A stretch of DNA of 36,625 nucleotides from Acanthaster planci (lineage: Eukaryota > Echinodermata > Asteroidea > Valvatida > Acanthasteridae). The notes under the pieces were generated by a model, which saw nothing but the letters and a program-made list of their open reading frames with translations, was not told where the DNA came from and did not search any database. Below, piece after piece: positions 22,861 to 33,155 of this stretch. Location: assembly GCF_001949145.1 (NCBI RefSeq), contig NW_019091580.1:432672-469296 (forward strand), written 5' to 3'. The translations under genes were made by a program, and so were the position numbers. Each line of letters begins with the position of its first letter. Position 1 is the first letter of the stretch.

Positions 22861-24920
22861 TTCCCAAGGACAAAAATGTTCATTTTGTTTTCATTTTTTT
22901 AACTGAAATACTCTTACCTGTAATTGACGGCCTTTGATTTCGTGATGTAAAAACTCCTTTGAACTCTACACTTTTTGACAAAACTTAGATCGCAGTAAAA
23001 TCTGATACTTTACCGTAGCAGCTCTATCTATGATGAGAAAACTTTCTGTAGGCACACGTAAGCGCTATACTGCACGTATTTCACCAGGGCTTAGAAAAGA
23101 TTGAAGTTATTTATTAATCGCTAATTTGTGATTTCAATTAAATTACTCCATTTGATTCTTTTCATTCAAACTCCAATTTGTTTGAGTTTTTTACAAAAAA
23201 TAGGTAATGAAAATTTACACACATAAAGCTAAATTTGCTTGCTTTGAAACAGATAGGCCTAATTAAGCCGACTTGTCTCCGATTTTAAAAAAGAATATGA
23301 AAATGCTTTTTTTTTTAAATGTCTGGTTTTTAATTTAAAAATCACGTTTTCGCTTAATGGGGGAAGGTCAAGATATTACGAATAAATGTATTTTTTCTCA
23401 AACGGGATCATAAAACTACTCAATAAAAACCAAAAATTGTTCTCAATTCAGAGGTGTTGATTGGTAAAATTGTAGTAGAAATGGTAGGACACAACTTGTT
23501 GCCATGGGATGTGGCAGCACAAAGACTGTGTATCACTCGTAACAGTGCATCGAAGTTCATGGGGATCGCAGGCCTACTACTTTCGCGTAGTGTAAGTCTT
23601 AGTCTCGCTTCCATCATGCAGAGTTTCAAATCTTACTTTCGCATAGTGTAGACAGTGAAGAACTTAATTTCAAACAATTCTGAAGACACTTCCAATGCAA
23701 AACCACGATCGTGTTCGTCTACTCTGTCAATTACCTTTATTCGTTTAAGATGATTAAAACCACCCTCCGACAAGAGTCTTTATTCTGTCCTTGATGCACG
23801 TTTGTTGATGTACACACGTCCGTCGCGAAAAACATGGTGAAAAGATTAGTGCGCTTTATGATGGTGATATTAAGACATAATTTAATTTTTACGTGATCTG
23901 CGTAAACGTTTGACCGTAGTTTCACATCTCGTGTACAGATACCAAATTACTTTTAAAATAAGTCAGTTTAAAATGACAACATAGCTGGGTGTTTTATTTA
24001 TTTAAGCCACATTTTACTTAAACGTTTTTACCAATTAAGGTTTTAGCACTCATTGTTCGCGTACATCTGATCCAACTGTGCGGACGACGGCGTTCCTGTC
24101 GGTTCGGTGACGTCCGATTTTCTTCAATTTTTTTTTCAAACTATGAACTTACAAAAGTGAAGCTATAAAAACGTTAATGTATTTAAGAACAAAAGTTGGT
24201 CAAAGTAGGACCTTTCGGCCTTATAAGTGCGCGAATTATGGTAACTCATGGATACTTTTTCTAAATTAATACCTTCCGAGACTAGCTTGACAGGTAGAGT
24301 CCACCATTTTTCCTATATGTGGTATGTTCCTTTGAGGCTACAAAATTACTCAAACTAAGAAGGGAACCTTCGAACAAACCTGCAGTGTCAGCTCGGTGAA
24401 TACTGAATATTCCAAGGAAATCATTATTCAAGGTTTTCGATTTCAGATCAAAATTTACTGGGTCATTATTTGAATTTGCGCCTGAATGCAGTGTCTGGGA
24501 CACGTTCCCACGTTCAGTCTGATTGCAATTATACGTGATGTCACGCACCGAAGTGACGAATTGTCGTGTCAACGCTTGCGCGCGCTTCTGATGGCAATTT
24601 TCCAAGATGCGTTTTCGGACACATCCTTAGCAATGGCATGCTTTCATTATTTTCTTCGAAATGACGGCTTGCAAGAAAGATTGATATCAGAGGGAGTTTC
24701 GTTCCATAACTATCTTTCGTCGGTAACTTAGGTAACTGGAAATGATTGACTATGCATCGTTATTAGTCATAACTCAGTACTTTTCATCTTTATCATTGAG
24801 ATCTTACCCAGTACATTGAAGCACAAGCGGTCTGAGAAGTTGAATAGCATCACGGAATGCCTACATAAATGTGACTACTGTGTAGCTTTGTCACACCAGT
24901 GGAGGTAGGAAGTCCAGAGA
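22861..24920. other. Intergenic, nothing firmly recognised
   Basis: No gene is supported. Overlapping short frames at 23420-23651 and 24282-24731 run on both strands without splice sites or known motifs. Homopolymer-rich AT sequence dominates 23280-23400. Confidence 0.4.
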
Positions 24921-24943
24921 GCGTCGGCATTCTGTGCCGACGC
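24921..24943. repeat. Perfect 9-bp stem hairpin
   Basis: GCGTCGGCA, loop TTCTG, TGCCGACGC. The stem is GC-rich in an AT-rich neighbourhood. No T-tract or gene context explains it. Confidence 0.7.
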
Positions 24944-25495
24944 ACGTAGGGTATGCGTACTTTATGAACGGTCCCAGAAGTTAAAGGAAAAGAGACGGAC
25001 TGGCCAAAGGACAGCTTGGCAGCAGAGCGTATGCAATGAGGCTTTTACACAGAAAAGTTCCCTGTTTGTTTTGGGAACCAATATAATATATCATGGTATT
25101 ACTGAATCAAGCAACAGCTTTACCATCATTATGTGGGTCGTAGGCACAAAAGAAGGGACTAAGAAGTTCGATCGAGCTGGCTTGCCTAGTGTAGAGCGTC
25201 CGGGAAAGGATTAATGTTTGAATATTCATGGCTCGATTACACGAGGATTTTTTCAGACTCTTTGCTGTCAGAAAAGACCAGTTTAGTTATTAATTCGTGT
25301 CTTTTATTCATAAATCATAAATCAATAACTAAAGGCACGGAGGGCACTTATAACATCATGAACATGAAGACGAATAAAAAGAAACAGACTCAGTGTTGAT
25401 GAAGAAAGGAGCTAGAAATCAGGGTTGGAATCGAAAAAAGAAAGGAATCGTTGACAAATGTGGGCTGGTAATTTGACGTACTGATGATCAATATA

Positions 25496-26413
25496 CACTG
25501 TAAAACCCAAGCGTTTAACTTCTAAACACAAGGTAAAAGTAAATTTGTAACATTTTGACACGTTTATGAATATGCATGTACGACATGTTTATATGCTGAC
25601 CACACTATTTTGATTTAATAAACGCAACGTATGTTTATAATTAAATATATGGATGGGTTTAGCATATGTTAGGTTTTAAAACACATTTTAATTACAAACA
25701 CGTTTTTGTGTTTATTACTTAAACGTCTAAGCACTTTTTATACACTTTGACGCGTTTATAAAGGCTGTAGTGTTTATTAACTGCACATTATAACACGTGT
25801 TCAAGTCATACGCAGTGACGTGGAGAGTGGCAAGCCAACTGCTACAACGGGAACAAAAATGGTTGAAATACTGTTGACGGACCATATTTTTTTCAGAAAC
25901 TTAGCACCCATCCAAGATCCTGAAATATCTTTCCACGTTAAATGGACGAACCAGCGTAAGAAACAAGAAATCCGATTTCGCTACATTTTCAATTAACAGC
26001 CAGCTCCAGACGTCTTTGGGACGAGGAAAGAGATCGAAGTGTGCATGCACGTGCACGTACATACAACGCACGCGCTCAGTCGTGTCTTGAACGCTTGGCG
26101 GAATAACTGAACGTATAATTATTGTCTAAACACCGTGTTTATTTTTGGTGTGATACTCACTATGTATCCATATACTATACGTTATATCAGCTTAAATTAA
26201 CCACTTACAATATGAAATTTGAATTTCATAGACACTAAAGTGTAATGGCGGAAAATAATGGATTCGCGTTTTAAGCCGCTATAAACAGGCGTTTAATATC
26301 CCGATGATAAACGCTTTTTATGTTAAATACGTTCACGTCTAAACGCCCCGCGTGTTCAAATGTTTAATGTGTTTTGTTCACAAACGCGTCAAACGTCCTA
26401 GGGTTTTATAGTG
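25496..26413. mobile_element. Non-autonomous DNA transposon with CACTRTAAAACCC ends
   Basis: The left end CACTGTAAAACCC and the reverse complement of the right end, CACTATAAAACCC, match at 12 of 13 bases. TA lies directly outside both ends, a possible 2-bp target duplication. Many CGTTTA / AAACACGTTT words are scattered on both strands in the subterminal regions. The interior has no transposase frame. Superfamily unassigned; CACTR ends would suit CACTA (EnSpm), but that group usually gives 2-4 bp duplications and the evidence is thin. Confidence 0.65.
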
Positions 26414-28054
26414 TACTTCAAATAAAGCCAGATTGAAAGAATATAAACAAGAAGAGAAAGAAAACGTAAACCACTGGATAGCGTATGCTGGCTTGGTTGA
26501 GGGAATAACGTGGACTGGGATAAGCAATAAGAAAAACCATAATCATGAGAATCGATCTAGACAGGTCAGTATTTTGAGTAGAAAGTGACAAGAGAAGAGA
26601 CCGGTGCTGGTTTTGACAGGTGAGTGGTGAGGTGTCTTAATTCGGTTTTTGTCATAAGACTAAATAGAGAGCGAATGTGTATTTACTGCCAAAATTTGAA
26701 GCCTGTAAAGAAAAAAGCCCACTTCAACGCGTTCTCGGCCATGTAATACCAAAATATATTTCAGCCCTTTTCCGAACAGGGGCATTTCTTTGTCAAAGCC
26801 GCGGTATCAGCTGTAGGCAGTCGAATCGAGTGCACCGGTATGTTGCGCAGTCTGTATTAGAAATCCGATGTGGTAAACCACGGACCATTAGGGATGTGCA
26901 ACTTCAGGTCAGAGCTAGCTCAATGCTTGTTATGGCCGGCAAAGTATCAATGGAGAAATTGCATTAACCCTGCGGGTAAGATAACTCTGGATTACATAAC
27001 ACCTCCAGCCAGTGCAAGAGGGTGTGTCGATGAATAACGGTTTTGTCAGGCACGTGAAGCTGCAGTCAAAATCACGTCTAATCCTCGCGTGAATGAGTGC
27101 TTGCATATTACTAGATTGTCTGTACATCTGGACCTTTCCACTATTTTGTGTGATTTTAATGTTTTAAGTCAGAGTATTACATTTTATTAAGTATGGTACT
27201 CAAGGTATTCTATCTTATATTCTGAGGAAAGGGTGCCACAAATTTTAAAGATGTTGTCCTATTAAAACGAGATTTCATTCCGTCGAGTGTCGTGGATATA
27301 TGCCATATTATCAAATAAATGTTTTAAATATTATTGTAAGTAACACCTTCATTAAAACGCATAAAGCAACGGTAAAATAGGGCATTTTGGAGTGTAAAAT
27401 TTCAGAAATATCCTAACTAGGGGTGGCAAAAGTACTATCCAAGTAGATACCGCGTAATACCATTGTCGCATATTTTGATTTGTAAATGGTGGCAAGAAAT
27501 TATGTGCAACTACGTCCACAAAAGACAGAAAACAATACCATTGAACCAATTTCGATTTAAATGTACCATCGTTTTATTATTGGTTATAAAAGTAAACGGC
27601 AGTCAAAACTTGTGGATTCACAATGACGAATCACACGTGTTCGAAGGATTACTGTTAAATAACACTGATTCGTTTCATCTCAGAAGGCAAGAAAGAAGAT
27701 TATAACCTGATCCAAATCTACATGTATTTCATTTCTCTTTAAAAGTGATAAATGGAGAAAATAGTTCGTTAAAACAAAACGAGTAAATTGAGACATAAAC
27801 TACGTGTATCACGTAGTCGCGAGCTTTCTCAAAAAAGTCATGAACAATCCGTAACACTCATGGAACCGAGATCGTACGTGTTTATGAATTGGAACCGCTC
27901 CAAGCTGCACATCCCTGTTTAAATGGTCCGTGTATAACCTAAGCAGCGTGTTCTTCCCTGTGCATTTGCACTCTTGATTGCTCCTTGCTACGGTCCTGTC
28001 CTAAGATCAGTCCGTCTTCTCAACGAGACAAGTTAGTTTTCTCCTGATCAGGTC

Positions 28055-28481
28055 TTGGTTGGTGCATTTGTGGCTTCTTTGTGTGGACTCTCGCACGACT
28101 CAAAGAACCCAGTCTGGATCTGCAGAGTCTCTGGCAAGTGTGACGCTTGGAACTCGTTTGTCAAGACTGGTGCTGCTGTGCGTCCGTGACGTCGCTCTCT
28201 GGCTGCCTGTAACTGCTGCCTATACGTCGCTCACTCTCAAGGATGACGCTGCCAGGGGAGTGAGAGCACGCCCGTAGGGGCGATCCTGGGCTTCTTCCCC
28301 ATGCTCAGAGGGCTCGATACCGCATCGCTTCAAGCTCTCCTTCGGGTTGTCCTTGCAGAGCTTGCATGGTCTTCCTGCATGCTCTTACCCAGCGTCAGTA
28401 CCCCCAAACAGCAGCTGCTTTTGGATCCCTTTATTGTCAGTTTTGATGACGAGGCCAGACCACCTGAGTGTATCTGATGCC
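28055..28481 (-). pseudogene. Degraded non-LTR retrotransposon, reverse transcriptase C-terminal end
   Basis: Read on the minus strand with frameshifts: LRWSGLVIKTDNKGIQKQLL, CKDNPKESLKRCGIEPSEHG, EEAQDRPYGRALT, TCQRLCRSRLGSLSRARVHT. It matches the plus-strand remnant at 20070-20485 block for block, so the two are copies of one family in opposite orientation about 8 kb apart. This copy retains the final Arg/His-rich part better. It is non-functional. Confidence 0.8.
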
Positions 28482-28559
28482 TTCCCGTCAGACAGACGGA
28501 AAGACAAATGTAAACACAGAGTGAAAAATACAAGCAAAAAAAGAGAAAAACTATCTGCA

Positions 28560-29975
28560 AAAAAGACCCAAAAAAGTCAAAGGGGCACTTGAAAGTGCCA
28601 GAAGGCATCATGATACAGAACCTTTACAACTGACATAATTGTGACAAATTTGATGTATCTGCCATTGCAGATGCATCAAATTTACAGGCAGACTTGACAG
28701 ACACGACGATAGTAGACACATATCGTACACAGGCAGTCCCAGGTTTCATATAATGACATAAAAATAGGACGAACAAACAGACGATTTAAAGACGACGAAC
28801 TGTGAAATAGACAAAGGACCCAATTTTTAGTGTAGCTGGTAAGACGGCTGACAGACATGCTGACCGAACGAAAAACATAGACAAGCGGGTCTTTGTAGCA
28901 GGGATGCACCCGGTGAACACAGCCCAACGTAGGGACGGGTGACGATCTATGAGAAAGCCGAGTAAGCAGGCCGAGTTGACAAACAAACAGGCAATCCGAT
29001 TTCCAAAAGACAGACGTGAAAAAACCGAACAGACCAACTCCCGGATAATTGGCAATTCGCGGGATACCAGAACTGCGTACTGGAAAAAAACGGCTACAAA
29101 CACCATTCAGCAGAGAACATGGAGAAAGATAAAACAAACAGTCCAAAGTCAGTGGCAGATGGAGTGACAAACAGACAGTTAAGACTGGAGAGTTCAACTT
29201 AAAAATCGAGGCAAAGTGAGGCGCACAGTCTGTCATCCCCACTTGTAGAAAGAAAACACAAATACCAAACTCTCGCTTCCGGGCCCGTAATCTTTTCGGC
29301 GTGCATTAATTTCTTCACAATCACTGCGTAATTTATGCATTTCACGAAGAGAAAAAAGGTAAAAGGGACACTTGGAAGTGTTAGAAGGCATCATAATATA
29401 AGACCTTTTAGCTGGCGTAATGTCAACAGAAAACTTTGATGTAATAGTGGCACGCAGACTGGGCAGACAGACTTTGTGACAGAAGACAGAAACCATAGAA
29501 AAATAGTTCGAGGCTACATAAAATAACAAGAGTAATTAGGAAGATGACCAAATAGAAGAACGTTTTAGGCAGAGGCATGATAGGAAAGACGGTGAAATGG
29601 ACAACAGAGCCAGAGAGATTGGGAAGACAGATGACAGACATGTAGCGAACATGCAGAGAGATAAGACAGATAGTTCAAAACAGAGAGGCAGATAGAGAAA
29701 CAAACAGACAAAGTTAAGACCTGGAGAGATAGATTAATAATTCAGGACAAAGATATGACAGACAGTCAAAAAAACAGAAAGGCAGATGAAGAAACAAAGT
29801 TAAGTCTTGAAGAGTTGAATCGGTAGTTCAGGGCAAAGTGAGGCGCACACTATCAGCCCAACCGAAGAAGAAACAAATACCAAAATCTCGGGGTCTGGGC
29901 CCATGGCCTTTTCGGCATGCATTAATTTATTCACAATCTCTACGTAATATATGAAATTCACAAAGAAACGAATGC
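28560..29975. repeat. Diverged tandem duplication, two copies, GACA-rich core
   Basis: Copy A is about 28560-29350 and copy B about 29343-29975. Shared anchors in the same order are GGCACTTGAAAGTGCC / GACACTTGGAAGTGTT, AGAAGGCATCAT, GCAAAGTGAGGCGCACA, and GGGCCC followed by CTTTTCGGC.TGCATTAATTT. The offset is 783 bp at the left anchor and about 622 bp at the right, so copy B lacks roughly 160 bp. The core is full of GACAGACA words. Long frames in this stretch (for example minus 28682-29242) are by-products of that composition. Confidence 0.8.
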
Positions 29976-30230
29976 TTGTGTTTGATCATATTTACCTTTG
30001 CTGCATCAAATCATTGATCATTTAATTATGAAACAAATGACATAAAATTTCCGTGAAGGTCTTAAAAAGTTACATTTGTATAACCACAAAAACTTGAAGT
30101 GGACAGGCAAATCCTTGGAACCATGTCAAAGTATATAAATCAATTTAAAACCATTCCGAATCATTATTGGGTGATATGCACCAGTAGAATGTCTTTAATT
30201 TCTTCTCAGAAGAAAAAAGGGGTTTTGAGA

Positions 30231-30606
30231 ATGTAAGTTATTGTCATCACAAATCGAGTTGTTGCCAGTGTCAAAATTTCACAGCCGAAGTGACACATTT
30301 TTTCAATATATCTATGTAAGCAGGCCATTAAATTTGAAACTCAATATAAAACAAGTTTGTAATAATTTGAATCTGTTATTATGTGACAAAACTGCCAGGG
30401 AAAATATATGTCTTCGGAAAATGTATTTAAAATGTAAGTTATTCATCACAAATCAAGTTCTTGCCAGTGACAAAAATTCACATCAGAAGTAACGCCTTTT
30501 TTCAATATATCTATGTAATCAGATCATTATGTATGAAATTCAATATAAAACAAAAGCAATACTGTGAATCTATAATTATTTTAACAAACTTGCCAAGCAG
30601 CCAGAA
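30231..30606. repeat. Two-copy tandem repeat, period about 201 bp
   Basis: ATGTAAGTTATT at 30231 recurs at 30432. Both copies share CATCACAAATC, TTGCCAGTG, TTTTTTCAATATATCTATGTAA and TTCAATATAAAACAA-like segments in the same order, ending near TGCCA(G/A)G. No coding content. Confidence 0.8.
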
Positions 30607-31550
30607 TGCTCTCCATGGATATAATCATTTCTTCGACGTTGCAAATCAGGGTTAATTTTTCATACACATTTGTCATATCTGGATTGCTCTTCCTACAGTT
30701 TTAAATCATGTTTACATATACAAACGGAGACTGCTGCGAAATCTGTTTTATAATTCCTAATAAAACTACATGAAATTTATTTTTCTGGTATGTGTGAAGT
30801 CTCTTATTACCAAGATTGTTTGGTAAGGTAGAAGGCCCAAATGAGAGTGCAAGAAACACCACTTTGAAACAAAAATAAATCAACTTCAACGATGCACTCT
30901 TGACCCGCCACCTTTTATCCTGGAAGAAACATATCATCCTTTGTCTTTGCTCAGGCCATTTGCTGAAAGTGCAGGCCTGGGTGTACATAAAACATTGCGC
31001 CTCTCGTTAAAACCCTGTGTTTATTGCACGAATGCTTTTAGTCCATTAGTCTTGGTCAACACATTTCGCTACAGCAACGGTGCAACCATAGCAAAATGGT
31101 ACGACCAAAATCATTTATAACTTGGCATGAAGGACACTCGGTCTTGTTCATCTGAATTTTTCTGCAGCATTTTCTGAGTTTTAGAGCTCTCTTTTCGATT
31201 TGTTAAGTTAATAGTTCTTCACGAACTTATACACACCAAAACCAGGAGTTTCAGAGGAACAGAATGGTGATACCATAAATTATACAAAGTAGTTGTCATT
31301 GTCCTGCGAATGTATATGTGCTATTGAGACAGTCTGGTTTCAAATTTTATTCAACCTTGTGAAGTGTCTCTTAACACGTCCAGGTCTACACCGCCATTTC
31401 GTTAATGACTTTTTTTAATCCACTGTTCACAGTTTACACCACGCTATCCGATGTAGGGGCCTCGTCTTGATTTCACCCGTGTGAAAGTATTTAATCTTTC
31501 AACACCTGTTCATTTATTGTGCGTTCAGGATATGTTTTCGGCTAGACAAA

Positions 31551-31670
31551 GATTATTATAGTGTAAAAGCTGCGTAGCGTTTAAACACTTTCATACCCAC
31601 GTTTTAAACATATTTAAACACCTGTTTAAAAATTTTACATTAAAATGCGTTTAGTAAGGTGTTTAAATGC
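31551..31670. repeat. Fragment related to the CACTR inverted-repeat element family
   Basis: TTATAGTGTAAAAGC followed by GCGTTTAAACAC, and further CGTTTTAAAC / GTGTTTAAA words, resemble the left end of the 25496-26413 element (CACTGTAAAACCC, GCGTTTAAC, TAAACAC). No matching opposite terminus was found, so it may be a truncated copy. Confidence 0.35.
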
Positions 31671-32063
31671 TAACTGTCTTTCCATGGCTCACGTTTAGCT
31701 TTGAGAAATCCGCTTGGCATATCAGTAGAATGTGATGTGTGTAGAATGTTTTAAGTAATACCATAAATTTCTTCTCCTTTAAAGGAGAAAACGTGAGTCG
31801 GTTGTTGATCTATATTGATGAAATCTTTCAAACCTGACAGTACATATTAATGTGCAAAATTTCGTTTGAGAACGATTCTTTTTGGTCTATTTCAACGGTC
31901 CTCTTTTCTGATTTTTTTCTTGGCAAATGTCCTTGCGCAATTTGGTATTAACCAATGTTCTCTATCTTTTACAATTTACACAGGCAAGAAAGACCCCTCT
32001 ATGAGACAATGTGAAAATATTGCTGACCCTTTGGCAGAAGAGTAATCCGACACAATGCAGTTT

Positions 32064-33155
32064 CTAGAGAGCCGTGGAATGAACTTCCGTTGTAGAGGAC
32101 AGCATGTGTTCATTTTGCGTGCAGCATAGTCCGCGTCGCATCTTACAGCAGAATGCAGTCAGCAACATTTTGGCGCGAGCTCTGAACGCATCCATCATGA
32201 ACATGTAAATGGCCGTATTGCACATCGGGCTGACGAAAAGAGCCAGCCACAACGAAAGCAGAGCGAACCAAGGCGTCTCGTTGGAGGACCCAGAGGTGGG
32301 GCTGTTTGTTACAATGTTGATTACCGACAGAGGTATCCAGCAAATAACGTAGATGAGAATGATTAGCACAGACACAACCAGCAGTCTGGCGTTGCGACGT
32401 GCTACTCTCGACTGTCTACGGCGGCTTCCGTCCCCCACGAATCCTAAGAGACGATGAAGTTGCCACGAGCGTCTGGTAAGTCTTCGAAGCATGGCAAATC
32501 CCGTCATGACAACTATGACGAAGCTTGGGATCGTTACAATACAAGCAAACACCAGCGGGAGTGAAAGGTTTTCAGCGTCTCGAGTTTGTGCGATGCATAT
32601 GTAGCCGCTACCGACGAAGATATAGTTGAGTTGATCTGTAATCATCAGAGGAATCAGCGGCGTGAACGATACGAATAGACTCACGAAAATGACGCCAAAT
32701 GTCCGCTTCTTTGTGACCCAGGCTGTATACTTCAGTGGGTGACAGATAGCGACGTACCGTTCACAGTTCAGAAGGTTGATAACGCACGTGTTTAAAAACG
32801 CCAGGACCTGGACGAAATAGGCGCAGACTCGACAAGCCGTCTCACCGTAGGGCCAACAGCCGGCCCACACTGGGTACACGGTCCAAGCCGCCAAGCATCC
32901 CAGACCAAATCCGCCCGCTGTCAGGGCCGTCAACAGGTATCCGTGGACATTGCAGAGCGACGGCGTTGTCGTCAGAACGGCGAAGTTTAATACATTTGCT
33001 GCCAGGATGCAAACGGCAGTTGCTAGGATGATAACCGCGTCCACTGGCCGAGCGAAAATCTTGATATCGTCGTCTAGTTTGCAAAGCATACCAGCGTCAA
33101 TGGTCATATTTATAAACTCTGCTGTCGTTGCCGTCTGTGAGACGCGTGATTCCAT
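32064..33155 (-). CDS. Intronless rhodopsin-class (class A) G protein-coupled receptor, orphan
   Basis: From ATG at 33155-33153 (context aacATGg) the frame gives 363 residues. An in-frame ATG at 33188 would add 11. Seven hydrophobic segments are clear: TM1 ~38-61 with N54 (N1.50), TM2 ~71-91, TM3 from Cys108 (C3.25) to ERY 132-134, TM4 ~151-171, a partner Cys in the second outer loop (~187), TM5 with P210 (P5.50), TM6 with CWIP (272-275), TM7 with NTAIY (313-317). The short N-terminus has one N-glycosylation sequon (NMT, ~16). The tail has CC pairs (~336, ~344), probable palmitoylation sites, and an Arg-rich third inner loop. Position 3.32 is Val, so a biogenic-amine ligand is unlikely. The Asp normally at 2.50 appears to be Gly and NPxxY is NTxxY. 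A TTTATT on the plus strand at 31513 or 31346 could be the poly(A) signal. The ligand is unknown. Confidence 0.9.
   Translation of the reverse strand: MESRVSQTATTAEFINMTIDAGMLCKLDDDIKIFARPVDAVIILATAVCILAANVLNFAVLTTTPSLCNVHGYLLTALTAGGFGLGCLAAWTVYPVWAGCWPYGETACRVCAYFVQVLAFLNTCVINLLNCERYVAICHPLKYTAWVTKKRTFGVIFVSLFVSFTPLIPLMITDQLNYIFVGSGYICIAQTRDAENLSLPLVFACIVTIPSFVIVVMTGFAMLRRLTRRSWQLHRLLGFVGDGSRRRQSRVARRNARLLVVSVLIILIYVICWIPLSVINIVTNSPTSGSSNETPWFALLSLWLALFVSPMCNTAIYMFMMDAFRARAKMLLTAFCCKMRRGLCCTQNEHMLSSTTEVHSTAL

Noticed and set aside
23420-23651. Overlapping sense and antisense frames, slightly protein-like
   Set aside because: No known family recognised, no splice sites that extend the frame, and both strands are equally open, so I cannot support a gene.
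26677-26967. 96-residue plus-strand frame
   Set aside because: No motif, no neighbouring exon and no recognisable family; length is compatible with chance.
28682-29242. 186-residue Cys/Leu-rich minus-strand frame
   Set aside because: It falls in the GACA-rich duplicated block; the second copy does not keep the frame and no domain is seen.
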